Part shown: positions 30,138 to 39,665 of the stretch, in pieces
Layout of the letters: the number at the start of each line of letters is the position of its first letter
How positions within the stretch are numbered: the stretch's first letter is position 1
Origin: Prevotella sp. UBA6447
Lineage (GTDB): Bacteria; Bacteroidota; Bacteroidia; Bacteroidales; Bacteroidaceae
NCBI GenBank assembly: GCA_002437115.1
Contig: DJOD01000039.1
Coordinates: 6,013 to 70,012, forward strand
Length of the DNA stretch: 64,000 nucleotides
Reading direction: 5' to 3'
Translations under genes and position numbers: made by a program
The notes under the pieces: generated by a model
The model's database searches: none
Seen by the model: only the letters and a program-made list of their open reading frames with translations
Told to the model about the DNA's origin: nothing

Positions 30138-30335
30138 TCACGAAAGCAACGGCTTTCTCGACCGCGCTTCGCGATCCTGGTCGAGCACACAATGGATGCC
30201 CCGGTCGCGCATGGCCTTGCTGTCATGGATGTGTTGAGACTCGAAACGGCCATTTTTCTTGAAAATGACCTTCACAGACAACAACGCGACGGCAATAGCA
30301 ATTATTAACACGCTGGATAGCAAAGTCTCCATCAT
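30138..30335 (-). CDS. Small single-pass membrane protein, conserved in Bacteroidota
   Basis: 65 residues. One hydrophobic helix (about 4-26) is followed by KKNGRFESQHIHDSKAMRDR and GIHCVLDQDREARS. The pattern of helix, basic turn, then a Cys before DREAR recalls short conserved membrane proteins of Bacteroidota; I do not know a function. It has its own promoter element (TAACTTTG, minus, 30375-30382) and leads into the OmpH-like gene. Confidence 0.75.
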   Translation of the reverse strand: MMETLLSSVLIIAIAVALLSVKVIFKKNGRFESQHIHDSKAMRDRGIHCVLDQDREARSRKPLLS

Positions 30336-30341
30336 TTTTGT

Positions 30342-30382
30342 TACTTTTGCATTATGAATTGCACTTTAATATTGCAAAGTTA
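30342..30382. promoter_or_regulatory. Divergent -7 elements for pepD and the small membrane protein
   Basis: TACTTTTG at 30342-30349 on the plus strand faces pepD and TAACTTTG at 30375-30382 on the minus strand faces the gene at 30335. The elements are arranged so that the transcripts would overlap slightly at their 5' ends. Confidence 0.5.
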
Positions 30383-30441
30383 AGGCAAAAAGTGGAGATT
30401 GCAAAGAAAATTTAGATAAACCTTTATAAAAAACAAACATT

Positions 30442-31896
30442 ATGGCAGAATTGAAACCTGCTCGCGTTTTCGAGCAATTTGCTAAAATCAATCAGATTCC
30501 TCGCCCCTCCAAGCACGAGGACGCTATGATTGCCTACCTCAAGAAGTTTGGTGAAGACCATGGACTGGAGACCTTGGTCGACGAGACGGGCAACGTGCTT
30601 ATCCGCAAACCGGCCACCAAGGGCTACGAGAACCGTGCGACAACCATTCTGCAAAGCCACATGGACATGGTGTGCGACAAGCTGGTCGATGTGGACTTCG
30701 ACTTCCACAAAGATGCCATCCAGACTTACGTGGAAGGCGACTGGATGCACGCCAAAGGCACAACGCTGGGTGCCGACGACGGCATTGGCGACGCCATCGA
30801 ACTGGCTATCTTGGCTGCCGACGACATCGAGCACGGCCCCATCGAGTGCGTGTTCACACGTGACGAGGAAACCGGGCTGACGGGTGCTTTCGGCATGAAG
30901 GCCGGATTCATGACGGGCAACTATCTCATCAACCTCGATTCGGAAGACGAAGGGCAAATCTTCGTGTCGTGCGCGGGCGGCATCAACACCAAAGCCACCT
31001 TCAGCTTCACGCGTGAGGAGGCTCCCACGGGATACTTCTTCATGGAGGGAACCCTGAAGGGCCTCAACGGTGGACACTCGGGCGACGACATCAACAAGAA
31101 ACGCGCCAACGCTATCAAGGTATTGGGGCGCTTCCTCTACATGGAGCAGGAGAAGACCGACCTGCGCTTGGCCCAATGGAACTCGGGCAAGATGCACAAT
31201 GCCATTCCGCGCGACGGCAAGATTGTGTTTGCTGTTCCCGCTGACAAGAAAGAAGAGGTGAAAGCCGACTGGAACACCTTCCAAAAGGATGTGGAAGACG
31301 AATTTCACGTGACCGACACCCACATGGAGTGGAAACTGGGCAGCACTGACGCACAGGCCGTCTTGCCCAAGGCCGTAAGCGAGAACCTGATACGCGCCAT
31401 CCAGGCTGTGGACAACGGCGTGATGGCCATGTGCCAAGACGAGGCACTGGCTTGGATGGTGGAGACTTCGAGCAACATCGCAAGCATACAAAGCGAAGAC
31501 GACAAGGTGCGCATTGTCAGCAGCCAGCGCTCCAACGTCATGAGCAACCTGAAGAACATGGCCTGCTCCGTGAAGGCCGCTTTCCAACTGGCAGGTGCCC
31601 AAGTGGAACAGAACGACGGATACCCCGCCTGGAAGATGAACCCCGACTCGAAATTGGTGAAGATTACCGTAGAGGCTTACAAGAAGCTTTTCGGCAAAGC
31701 CCCTGTCGTCAAGGGCATTCACGCCGGTCTGGAGTGCGGACTCTTCTCCGAGAAGTATCCTCACCTTGACATGGTTTCGTTTGGCCCGACACTTCGCAAC
31801 GTGCACACGCCCGACGAGTGCCTGCTCATCCCTACCGTGCAGATGGTATGGGACCACTTGCTTGAAATTCTGAAGAACATTCCCGCAAAGGCATGA
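30442..31896 (+). CDS. pepD: Aminoacyl-histidine dipeptidase (PepD, M20C)
   Basis: 484 residues. Metal ligands of the M20 fold are visible: SHMDMVC (about 72-78), GADDGIGDAIE (about 112-122), TRDEETGLTGA (about 138-148), the lid-domain motif GLNGGHSGDDI and the last ligand region HAGLECG. It is a cytoplasmic dizinc dipeptidase, classically cleaving Xaa-His dipeptides. The stop overlaps the start of the next lipoprotein gene (ATGA). Confidence 0.95.
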   Translation: MAELKPARVFEQFAKINQIPRPSKHEDAMIAYLKKFGEDHGLETLVDETGNVLIRKPATKGYENRATTILQSHMDMVCDKLVDVDFDFHKDAIQTYVEGDWMHAKGTTLGADDGIGDAIELAILAADDIEHGPIECVFTRDEETGLTGAFGMKAGFMTGNYLINLDSEDEGQIFVSCAGGINTKATFSFTREEAPTGYFFMEGTLKGLNGGHSGDDINKKRANAIKVLGRFLYMEQEKTDLRLAQWNSGKMHNAIPRDGKIVFAVPADKKEEVKADWNTFQKDVEDEFHVTDTHMEWKLGSTDAQAVLPKAVSENLIRAIQAVDNGVMAMCQDEALAWMVETSSNIASIQSEDDKVRIVSSQRSNVMSNLKNMACSVKAAFQLAGAQVEQNDGYPAWKMNPDSKLVKITVEAYKKLFGKAPVVKGIHAGLECGLFSEKYPHLDMVSFGPTLRNVHTPDECLLIPTVQMVWDHLLEILKNIPAKA

Positions 31897-32246
31897 AAAA
31901 ATATTGCTTAGCCACCATGGCCCTGCTCGCAGCCCTACTCTCTGGGTGCGGACAGAGACAGGAGGCCAAGAGCCTCGTCAAAGACTTCATGACCACGCAG
32001 ATGGGCATAGGCGACTATGACGTGATACAGTGGAGTCAGCTCGACTCCACTTTCTTCGTCTCCGACTCCATGGTGCAAGTCATGCAACAGCTAACGGCAG
32101 GCAAGGTCAAGGGGAACTACACGAAAGCCACCCCGAAACTGCTCTACATGAACGTGAAATATGCCATTGGGAAAGATACTGTCAAGCAGACTTTTTACTT
32201 TGACGACAAGTTGACCGGAGTGGTGTCGCTCAAGGACAACGAATGA
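31893..32246 (+). CDS. Small lipoprotein coupled to pepD
   Basis: 117 residues. The signal is MKKYCLATMALLAALLSGC with lipobox LLSGC (Cys19). The mature part (GQRQEAKSLVKDFMTTQMG, then TPKLLYMNVKYAIGKDTVKQ) suggests a small alpha-plus-beta domain ending in two strands, but no family is assigned. Its ATG overlaps the pepD stop by four bases (ATGA), so translation is coupled. A hairpin follows at 32308-32356. Confidence 0.78.
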   Translation: MKKYCLATMALLAALLSGCGQRQEAKSLVKDFMTTQMGIGDYDVIQWSQLDSTFFVSDSMVQVMQQLTAGKVKGNYTKATPKLLYMNVKYAIGKDTVKQTFYFDDKLTGVVSLKDNE

Positions 32247-32307
32247 TGGGAACAGGCTGCGTGCCCAGCGCATACCACGACACAACGCTTTCGTAAAGCA
32301 AACCGAC

Positions 32308-32356
32308 AAGCGAGCTCACGCAAGATTCAACACATCTGTCTTGCATGGGCTCGCTT
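32308..32356. terminator. Hairpin between convergent genes
   Basis: Arms 32308-32325 and 32339-32356 pair over 18 bases with two wobble-type mismatches and a 13-base loop; the arm opens AAGCGAGC. It is probably the terminator of the pepD operon, although the T-run is weak. Confidence 0.65.
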
Positions 32357-32411
32357 GACTTATTGTGGAAAAAGCTATGTCCGGCTGAAACCAGGCGGTG
32401 CGCCATACGCC

Positions 32412-34643
32412 TCAGAAGGGCATGCCCACCGCAAAATGGAAAGAAAAGTCACGGCTAAAGTCGGGATGAAGCACGGGCCAATGCTCGCGCTGCGTAACGT
32501 AAGCGGGATTGACGGCCTTCATGCCCATGTCGAAGCGCAAAATGAAATAGTCGAAATTGAGGCGGATTCCCAGCCCGTAAGCCACCGCTATCTGCTTGTA
32601 GAACTCCTTGAACTTAAACTGACCACCAGGTTGTTCCTGATAATTGCGCAACGTCCAAATGTTACCCGCATCAACAAAAACCGCCCCATTGAACTTCCAA
32701 AACAAGAAGGTGCGATACTCCATGTTCAAGTCGAGCTTCATGTCGCCCGTTTGATTGATGAAGTCAATGCGCCCGTCGGTTCCCCTAAACTTGCCAGGGC
32801 CCAGTTGCCTTACGCCCCATCCGCGCACGGAATTGGCTCCACCTGAAAAGTAGCGCTTCTCAAAGGGGAGCACCGTGCTGTTCCCATAAGGATAAGCAAT
32901 GCCAAAGCCACCATGTAGTGCCAACGCATTGTGGCTGTCAAACTGGATGAGCCTGGTGTAGTCGAAGTCAAACTTCGCGTACTGCGCGAAAGCAATGTTG
33001 AACAGGGTATACTGGCCATTGCCGTTCTTCCTGAAGCCTGCCACACGCGAGAGGCCGCTGAGCACATTGCCAGAAGTCTCGACATTGGCGCGGATGGCAT
33101 TCACGCCATTATTGTAAGTAAGGCCAAAGCCTATCTTCATGATGAATAGGTCTTCGTAATTGTAACGGAGAATGGCATTGCGGTTCGACACACTGTCAAG
33201 ATAATCGTGTTTGAACTTCTCGCTGATCCATGGCATATAAACATAGTTGAGGTCAATCGCGTCCAGCCGAAAGTTCAAGTGGTTGGGCGCGTCAGACCAC
33301 CGATAGCGCCAAGCCGCAGAAAAGACGCGGCGGTGAAACTCAGGTCGGCTCTGGGAGTTCCACGCCACAGCAAGTTCCGATGTAGCCGCGCTGCGCTTGC
33401 GGAAAGCACGGGAAAGGAATGGAGCCACAAAGCGCGGAAAGCTCAACTTGGCCTCAAGGCCAAGCTCTTCGTAATTCTCATCGTGATAGCCTTCAAGGCC
33501 CGTGATAGCCTCAAAGGCACCACGGAACTGCAAACTAAGTTGTTCGCTGCCCCTGAAAAGATTACGGTTGATATAGGTAAGCGACGCAGCAGCACCTAAG
33601 TCGCCAGCCGTATTGGTTCCCTCGGGCTGGAAAGAGATGGAGGATGGCTTTAGGGTACTCACCTGGATGTCACAATCGAGAAGCGTGGTATCAGGGACTT
33701 CTGTGAAACGAATATTGGTGTACCTTACGGCCTGCAAACGCGCAAACTTGTTGTATGTCGATTGCAACGCGGAGGCATTAAATGGTTGTCCTTCCGACAA
33801 GGCTGTGGACATCTCCAAGACGGAATGTCTGAGGTGCTGCTTCCCGTCGCCCCCCTGCTGATAAGTAACAGACCGAATGTAATACCGAGGATGCTTCGTC
33901 GCTGGCGAATTGCCATTCGCATGATATTTCACAAGGTGCATAGTGAGGTTCACACGATTGTCGAGAGCCGATGAATCTGCGTCGAACATGACGTAGTCTT
34001 TGTGAAACTTGTAAAAGCCCGAGTCCAGGAGGATTGACGTAACGCGCCTACGCACTTCTTCCAACCGCGAAACAGAGAAACGATCGCCCGCTCGCAAGCC
34101 AATGCCTTGGGGCTTTTTCATTTTCCGCAACACATGCTGTTGATAGTTGGACAAAACCCTGGCCACTGCTGAATCTTCAATATTGTACGACACCTTGCCA
34201 ATGTAATAAGGAGTCCCTGGATACAGCGTGTAGACGGCTTTCAGTTTCTTTCCCTTAACCTTTGTTTGCAAGTCGACCGAAGCGTGTATGTATCCTTGGT
34301 TGACCATGGCCTGCCGCAAGTCCTCAACAGACAACCGGGCCTGGGCACTGTCATACACCACGGGCTTCTCACCAATACGATGCAACGTGCGGTTAATCCA
34401 CCTCGTGGTGTCGCGTCCCGACAAGGCATAGGTGGCCATGGGTATCTTAAAGACCGAAAACCATTTGGAATTGGCCTTTTGTCGGATATAGGGGGAAAGC
34501 GTCGAAGCGTCGAAACCTTTCTCCCCGCTCTTCACTTCCACGCTTTCCAGAAGATATTTTTCCTCTGGGACAAACCTCGTAGCCCCGCACGACCATAGCA
34601 TACAGGCTACCAAGCAAGGAACAAGTAATCGTAATGGCTTCAA
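32412..34643 (-). CDS. BamA/TamA-family outer-membrane protein, lipoprotein-type signal, TTG start
   Basis: 743 residues. The signal peptide runs to lipobox MLWSC (about Cys19). The N-terminal part has POTRA-like repeats (about 30-330), and the C-terminal half is an Omp85 barrel with YFSGGANSVRGWGVRQLGPG, the conserved loop-6 VRGW motif, ending FHFAVGMPF. It probably inserts or translocates proteins or lipids at the outer membrane. The first usable start is TTG at 34643; no in-frame ATG precedes it, and the next ATG (residue 15) would leave too short a signal. The -7 element TAACTTTG (34663-34670) lies just upstream, so the leader is very short. Confidence 0.88.
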   Translation of the reverse strand: MKPLRLLVPCLVACMLWSCGATRFVPEEKYLLESVEVKSGEKGFDASTLSPYIRQKANSKWFSVFKIPMATYALSGRDTTRWINRTLHRIGEKPVVYDSAQARLSVEDLRQAMVNQGYIHASVDLQTKVKGKKLKAVYTLYPGTPYYIGKVSYNIEDSAVARVLSNYQQHVLRKMKKPQGIGLRAGDRFSVSRLEEVRRRVTSILLDSGFYKFHKDYVMFDADSSALDNRVNLTMHLVKYHANGNSPATKHPRYYIRSVTYQQGGDGKQHLRHSVLEMSTALSEGQPFNASALQSTYNKFARLQAVRYTNIRFTEVPDTTLLDCDIQVSTLKPSSISFQPEGTNTAGDLGAAASLTYINRNLFRGSEQLSLQFRGAFEAITGLEGYHDENYEELGLEAKLSFPRFVAPFLSRAFRKRSAATSELAVAWNSQSRPEFHRRVFSAAWRYRWSDAPNHLNFRLDAIDLNYVYMPWISEKFKHDYLDSVSNRNAILRYNYEDLFIMKIGFGLTYNNGVNAIRANVETSGNVLSGLSRVAGFRKNGNGQYTLFNIAFAQYAKFDFDYTRLIQFDSHNALALHGGFGIAYPYGNSTVLPFEKRYFSGGANSVRGWGVRQLGPGKFRGTDGRIDFINQTGDMKLDLNMEYRTFLFWKFNGAVFVDAGNIWTLRNYQEQPGGQFKFKEFYKQIAVAYGLGIRLNFDYFILRFDMGMKAVNPAYVTQREHWPVLHPDFSRDFSFHFAVGMPF

Positions 34644-34662
34644 GAATCTATCGTTTAGGATG

Positions 34663-34670
34663 CAAAGTTA
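34663..34670 (-). promoter_or_regulatory. -7 element of the BamA/TamA-like gene
   Basis: TAACTTTG on the minus strand, 19 bases ahead of the TTG start. This supports the start choice because no upstream start fits within the transcript. Confidence 0.55.
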
Positions 34671-34735
34671 CTGCTTTTTACCAACAGTTCACGCAGAATA
34701 TCATATATTTTTTAGATATTTCCAACTATAATCAC

Positions 34736-34743
34736 TACCTTTG
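34736..34743 (+). promoter_or_regulatory. -7 element of the engB operon
   Basis: TACCTTTG, 18 bases ahead of the engB start codon. The -33 box is not clear. Confidence 0.5.
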
Positions 34744-34761
34744 CAATAAACCATTATCACC

Positions 34762-35358
34762 ATGAATATCGTAAATTCCCAATTTGTCATATCGGCACCA
34801 AGGGTTAGCATGTGCCCAGCAGACACCAAGCCCGAGTTTGCCTTCATTGGCCGCAGTAACGTAGGAAAATCATCGCTCATCAATATGCTCTGCAACCACA
34901 AAGGGCTCGCAAAGACCAGTTCCACACCGGGAAAGACCCTGCTTATCAACCATTTCATCATTAACAAGGAATGGTATCTCGTCGACCTTCCGGGCTATGG
35001 CTTTGCCAAACGCTCCAAAAAGGTACAAGAGGAGATAGACCGCATGATCCGCTCCTACATCTTGCAACGCGAGCAACTTGCCAACCTCTTTGTGCTCATT
35101 GATGTCAGACATGAGCAACAAAAGATTGACCGTGAGTTCATCGATTGGCTCGGGCTCTCTCAAATTCCTTTTTCCATCATCTTCACCAAGGCCGACAAGT
35201 TAAGCGGCGGACGTGCCAAGGCCAATGCCAGAGTGTGGATTGACGCCTTGCTTGACACTTGGGAGACACCGCCACCCTATTTCATCACCAGTTCTGAAGA
35301 CAAGACCGGACGAGAGGAAGTCCTAAACTACATTGATGACATCTTAAAGAAGCTATGA
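34762..35358 (+). CDS. engB: Ribosome-biogenesis GTPase EngB (YihA/YsxC)
   Basis: 198 residues, full length. The GTPase motifs are [14 protein letters not shown] (about 29-42), TSSTPGKT (about 52-59), DLPGYGFAK (about 74-82) and TKADK (about 141-145). It is needed for assembly of the large ribosomal subunit in related proteins. Its stop overlaps the ABC-F gene start (ATGA). Confidence 0.96.
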   Translation: MNIVNSQFVISAPRVSMCPADTKPEFAFIGRSNVGKSSLINMLCNHKGLAKTSSTPGKTLLINHFIINKEWYLVDLPGYGFAKRSKKVQEEIDRMIRSYILQREQLANLFVLIDVRHEQQKIDREFIDWLGLSQIPFSIIFTKADKLSGGRAKANARVWIDALLDTWETPPPYFITSSEDKTGREEVLNYIDDILKKL

Positions 35359-37151
35359 CACCATATTTGGACATTCAAAACATGACGAAGCGTTTCGGCG
35401 CACGAGTCTTGTTTGAAGACATATCATTTTCAATCGCCGAAGGCCAAAAGGTTGGACTGATTGCCCAGAACGGAACCGGGAAATCGACTCTCATGTCCAT
35501 CCTCTCAGGCCATGAGGGATACGAAAGCGGTTCCATCATTTGGCGCAACGGATTGCGGATTGGCTATTTGGAACAATCGCCTAAGTTTGACCCTGAAGAG
35601 TCTGTGCTCGACGCTTGCTTCAACCACCAGGGCAATGCAGACAAGGTGCTCAGAGCTAAGCAAATCCTCACGCAGCTACACATCACCGACCTGCAACAAC
35701 CAATGGGCCAGCTTAGTGGCGGACAGCAGAAGCGGGTGGCCTTAGCCAACTCCTTGCTCAACGACCCCGACTTCCTGCTTCTTGATGAGCCAACCAATCA
35801 CCTCGACCTCGAAATGATTGTATGGCTGGAGGGATATTTGTCGCGCGCCAACCTCACGCTGCTCATGGTGACGCACGACCGCTATTTCCTTGACCATGTG
35901 TGCAACATCATCTTGGAACTTGCCGACCAGCGCATTTACAGCTATCGGGGTAACTACAGCTATTACCTGGAAAAAAGGCAAGCCCGCATAGACAACCAGC
36001 GGGCAGAGATAGCGCGAGCCAACAACCTGTATCGCACAGAGCTCGAATGGATGAGACGCATGCCTCAGGCACGCGGCCACAAGGCTCGCTACCGCGAAGA
36101 GGCCTTCTATGAGCTGGAAGCAAAAGCCAAGCAGCGCATCGAAGACCGACAGATGCGCCTGAAGGCCAGCAACGTGTATATCGGATCGAAGATTTTCGAG
36201 TGCCAGTACGTCTCCAAGAAATTTGAGAACAACGGCCAGGAAAAAGTCATCCTTGACAACTTCTACTACAACTTTGCACGTTTTGAGAAGATGGGCATCG
36301 TCGGAAACAACGGCACAGGAAAGTCCACATTTGTCAAGATGCTCTTGGGAATCGTGCAGCCCGACTCGGGAAAGTTCGACATTGGCGAGACGGTTCGTTT
36401 CGGCTATTTCTCACAAGAAGGCTTGAAGTTTGACGAAAACGAGAAGGTCATCGACGTAATCACAAGCATAGCCGACTACATTGACTTAGGCAACGGGCGA
36501 AAGATGACAGCATCCCAATTCCTCAATTACTTCATGATTCCGCCCGAGGAACAACATAACTACGTGTATAAGCTGAGCGGTGGTGAGCGTCGTAAACTTT
36601 ACCTCTGCACCGTGTTGATGCGCAATCCAAACTTCTTGGTTCTCGACGAGCCCACCAACGACCTCGACATACAAACGCTTCAGGTGCTTGAGGAATATCT
36701 GCAAGACTTCCCTGGTTGCGTCATCATCATCAGCCACGACCGTTATTTCATGGACAAGGTCGTTGACCACCTGCTTGTCTTCAAAGGCAACGGCGTCATT
36801 AAGGATTTCCCCGGAAACTACACACAGTACCGCGAGTGGCAGTCCTTAAAGTCGAAAGAGGAAGCCAACACGCAAAAACTCAAGCCCTCGCAGGAACAGG
36901 CAACCAAGAAGAAAGATTACCATCACGATGACAGGCGGCGAATGTCTTACAAGGAGAAACGCGAGTATGAGCAATTGGAAAAGGACATCAAATCTCTGGA
37001 AACAGAAAAGGCAAGCCTGGAGGAAGCGTTGAGCTCTGGGAAGCTCAACGTGGAAGAAATCACCGAGAAGAGCAAGCGCCTGCCTCTTGTCAACAATGAA
37101 CTTGATGAAAAAGAGATGCGCTGGCTTGAACTGGACGAGCTGGACCACTAA
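35355..37151 (+). CDS. ABC-F family ATPase (Uup-like)
   Basis: 598 residues, two ABC domains and no membrane segments. Walker A sites are QNGTGKST (about 39-46) and NNGTGKST (about 318-325), signatures LSGGQQKR and LSGGERRK, and Walker [13 protein letters not shown] and [13 protein letters not shown] coiled-coil C-terminus (about 500-595) is typical of Uup-like proteins. ABC-F proteins act on the ribosome as translation or resistance factors. It is co-transcribed with engB and probably with the barrel protein gene 32 bases downstream. Confidence 0.93.
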   Translation: MTPYLDIQNMTKRFGARVLFEDISFSIAEGQKVGLIAQNGTGKSTLMSILSGHEGYESGSIIWRNGLRIGYLEQSPKFDPEESVLDACFNHQGNADKVLRAKQILTQLHITDLQQPMGQLSGGQQKRVALANSLLNDPDFLLLDEPTNHLDLEMIVWLEGYLSRANLTLLMVTHDRYFLDHVCNIILELADQRIYSYRGNYSYYLEKRQARIDNQRAEIARANNLYRTELEWMRRMPQARGHKARYREEAFYELEAKAKQRIEDRQMRLKASNVYIGSKIFECQYVSKKFENNGQEKVILDNFYYNFARFEKMGIVGNNGTGKSTFVKMLLGIVQPDSGKFDIGETVRFGYFSQEGLKFDENEKVIDVITSIADYIDLGNGRKMTASQFLNYFMIPPEEQHNYVYKLSGGERRKLYLCTVLMRNPNFLVLDEPTNDLDIQTLQVLEEYLQDFPGCVIIISHDRYFMDKVVDHLLVFKGNGVIKDFPGNYTQYREWQSLKSKEEANTQKLKPSQEQATKKKDYHHDDRRRMSYKEKREYEQLEKDIKSLETEKASLEEALSSGKLNVEEITEKSKRLPLVNNELDEKEMRWLELDELDH

Positions 37152-37225
37152 ACAAGCCTGGCGAGCGTAAGGAGAATGTCATCATGCCCAGACAGGAAGG
37201 CAAGAAACTCGCAACGCACAGGGTC

Positions 37226-39343
37226 ATGAGAAGCGCCCTGACCTTTCTCATGGCCATGATGCTTGCTTGCCCACTTGCGCAAGGGCAAGCCGAGATTCTC
37301 AGTGGCGGCACAGCGCTTACGCACACCCATCATGTTACGAGACAGGCAGGTGAAACACAAAGGCGTGCCAGGCAGACGCTCATCACACGTGTTTTCCAAT
37401 ATGGGAGACAATTGGAAAACACGTCGCGCCCACAAGACACAGCCTACGCCTACACCAAGTTTTTCCTTCGCGTAGACCGCAAGAATCCGACCCTGCTGCT
37501 TGTGCCATCGGTATATGCCATTGCTCACAGGGTAGAACGCGAGTTTGTGGGCGAGTCGTACTATCGGTTATACCAAGATGACAGACAACGCCAAGAGACT
37601 GGAAACGTCATCAGCACGTCTACCATTCCGCATAATCGGCGTGCCTTGAGCGTCATGTTGAAATATCTCACCCCCAACATTTACAGTGAAACCATCATCG
37701 ACAACACCCTCATCTCGCCTTTCCACGCCAACAATCACCGCTTCTATCATTATAAGGCAAGCAACATGTCCAACGGCCAGACACTGCTTGCCTTCACCCC
37801 CAAGCGCAACAACACGCAGTTGGTGATTGGCACAGCCATCGTAGACACGCCAAGCGGACGCATTGTGTCGTGCGACCTGACAGGCGAATACGACATGATA
37901 AGTTTCCAAATGCACCTCGACATGGGGAAAGACGACACCCATTCTCCCACGCCCTCACGTTGCGAGGTCAACTTCAAGTTCGCTTTTCTGAACAGCAAGG
38001 TGACTGGCCGCCACTTGGCTTGCTACGGCCTCTCGAAGCCCATTCCTACATCCAACGCCATCACCAGCTACGACAAATTGTGCCTATTGCGTCCTGAGCC
38101 CCTCAGTGCCAATGAGCAAGCGGCATACGACAAGTTTCTCAGACAGCAACGCGCGCAGGACTCCATCAGCAGCGACACCATCCAAACACACAGCCAAAAG
38201 AGGCGGCGCAACTTCGCCAAGGAAGTCCTTTGGGACATGGTAGGCGACAATATGTTCAACCGCATCAAGACCCATTTTGGCCTCAACAACCAAGGTTACA
38301 TACGCCTCAATCCCGTGCTGAACCCACTCTACATGGGTTATGACCACTACCGTGGGTTCACTTACAAGGTCGACTTGCGTGCCAGCTACCAGCTATCCCA
38401 CAACTCCGAGCTATCCATGCGCCTCAAAGCAGGATACGCTTTCAAGCAACAACAGCTATTCTTTCGCCTTCCCGTCTATTACTATTTCAACAAGCTACGC
38501 AACGGTTATCTAAAAATCGAATGGAACAATGGCAACCACATCCGCAACGCTTCGGTAAGGCGGAAGATAGAAGAAGAACAGCCCGACAGCAGCATATATA
38601 ACTACGATCGCCTCAACGAGTTCAAGCAGACCGAATTGAGAGCCATCGCCAACTATGACATCTCTGCCAAATGGAGCGTTCAACTGGGTGCCCTTTTCCA
38701 GAGGAAGAAGGCTGTCCACCAGAATGATTTCGACACCTTCGGATGGAAAAAAGAGTACAGGTCTTTTGCTCCAGTCGCCGAGCTCCAGTACCGCCCCCTT
38801 GGTTGGAGCGGCCCGGTCGTCACCCTCGACTACGACCGTGGCATCAAGGGAATAGCCAAGGCCAACACTGGCTATGAGCGATGGGAACTCAACGCCGACT
38901 ACATTCATCACATCAACCGTCTACAGTCGTGGCAGATGCGCGTCGGCACGGGGTTCTACACCCTGAAAGACCGCGAAGCCTACTTTCTCAACTACGAGAA
39001 CTTCAGGGAGAACAATCTGCCCAACGGCTGGAACGACGACTGGAGCGGCAACTTCGAGTTGCTGAGGAGCGACAGTTACAACGCATCTGAATACTACATA
39101 CGCGCCAATGTGACCTACGAGAGCCCATTGCTCCTTTTGAGCTGGTTACCATGGATAGGTCATTATATGGAAATGGAGCGCGTGTATGTGTCAACGCTTG
39201 ACGTGCGACACATTCACCCCTACGTGGAAGCTGGCTATGGCTTCACTTGCCGTTTCATGTCGATGGGCTTTTTCCTCAGCAACGGCCGTGGCAACCGCAC
39301 GGTGGGCGTTACCTTCGGCTTTGAGCTGTTCCGCAACTGGTGA
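37226..39343 (+). CDS. DUF5686-like outer-membrane beta-barrel protein
   Basis: 705 residues from the ATG at 37226; an earlier ATG at 37184 adds 14 hydrophilic residues before the signal. The signal peptide is MRSALTFLMAMMLACPLAQG. Residues about 60-250 (LISPFHANNHRFYHYKASN, then LLAFTPKRNNTQLV) match the DUF5686 pattern, and the rest is a barrel ending GVTFGFELFRNW. Most DUF5686 proteins carry an N-terminal carboxypeptidase-regulatory-like domain; this one lacks it. The function is unknown. It follows the ABC-F gene by 32 bases from the first ATG. Confidence 0.75.
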   Translation: MRSALTFLMAMMLACPLAQGQAEILSGGTALTHTHHVTRQAGETQRRARQTLITRVFQYGRQLENTSRPQDTAYAYTKFFLRVDRKNPTLLLVPSVYAIAHRVEREFVGESYYRLYQDDRQRQETGNVISTSTIPHNRRALSVMLKYLTPNIYSETIIDNTLISPFHANNHRFYHYKASNMSNGQTLLAFTPKRNNTQLVIGTAIVDTPSGRIVSCDLTGEYDMISFQMHLDMGKDDTHSPTPSRCEVNFKFAFLNSKVTGRHLACYGLSKPIPTSNAITSYDKLCLLRPEPLSANEQAAYDKFLRQQRAQDSISSDTIQTHSQKRRRNFAKEVLWDMVGDNMFNRIKTHFGLNNQGYIRLNPVLNPLYMGYDHYRGFTYKVDLRASYQLSHNSELSMRLKAGYAFKQQQLFFRLPVYYYFNKLRNGYLKIEWNNGNHIRNASVRRKIEEEQPDSSIYNYDRLNEFKQTELRAIANYDISAKWSVQLGALFQRKKAVHQNDFDTFGWKKEYRSFAPVAELQYRPLGWSGPVVTLDYDRGIKGIAKANTGYERWELNADYIHHINRLQSWQMRVGTGFYTLKDREAYFLNYENFRENNLPNGWNDDWSGNFELLRSDSYNASEYYIRANVTYESPLLLLSWLPWIGHYMEMERVYVSTLDVRHIHPYVEAGYGFTCRFMSMGFFLSNGRGNRTVGVTFGFELFRNW

Positions 39344-39472
39344 CAATGCGCCTTCGCCCATCCGGAGTGCTTTTCTCCATACTGAAAAAGCCAATTCCCC
39401 ACCGCCCATCAAGGGCAGCAAGGAAGTGGCCTTTGTATGTTCAAGCGTTCTCAGCTTGCGTTTTCCGTTTAA

Positions 39473-39664
39473 GGTGGGTTCTACAAATTAGCTTTGTCAG
39501 ATTTTGTGGCTCTTTTTGAGGTCATAGTATCAGTGAGTGAGGGAGTATAGCGGGCTATATGACCGAACGAACTGGCGCTATGAACCCAAAAGAGGTCAAA
39601 TGATGGCAAAACATAACCCCTACTGTGACTTGTTACCTAAAGGCGGTAATTTATAGAACCCACC
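39473..39664. mobile_element. MITE-like non-coding element with 18-bp inverted ends and TTTAA target duplication
   Basis: Left end GGTGGGTTCTACAAATTA (39473-39490) and right end, read inward, GGTGGGTTCTATAAATTA (39664-39647) differ at one base. TTTAA stands directly outside both ends (39468-39472 and 39665-39669), a likely 5-base target-site duplication. The 192-base interior has no open frame of note but has further inverted similarity next to the ends (for example CTCTTTTTGAGGTCATAG on the left and CTCTTTTGGGTTCATAGC on the right). It is inserted exactly after the carB stop codon, which lies inside the duplicated bases. It is probably mobilised in trans by an IS with matching ends. Confidence 0.8.
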
Positions 39665-39665
39665 T

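Noticed and set aside
30424..31857. Open frame of about 477 codons on the minus strand opposite pepD
   Set aside because: Antisense shadow of pepD without motifs.
39473..39664. Complete insertion sequence
   Set aside because: Only 192 bases and no transposase frame, so at most a MITE-like derivative.
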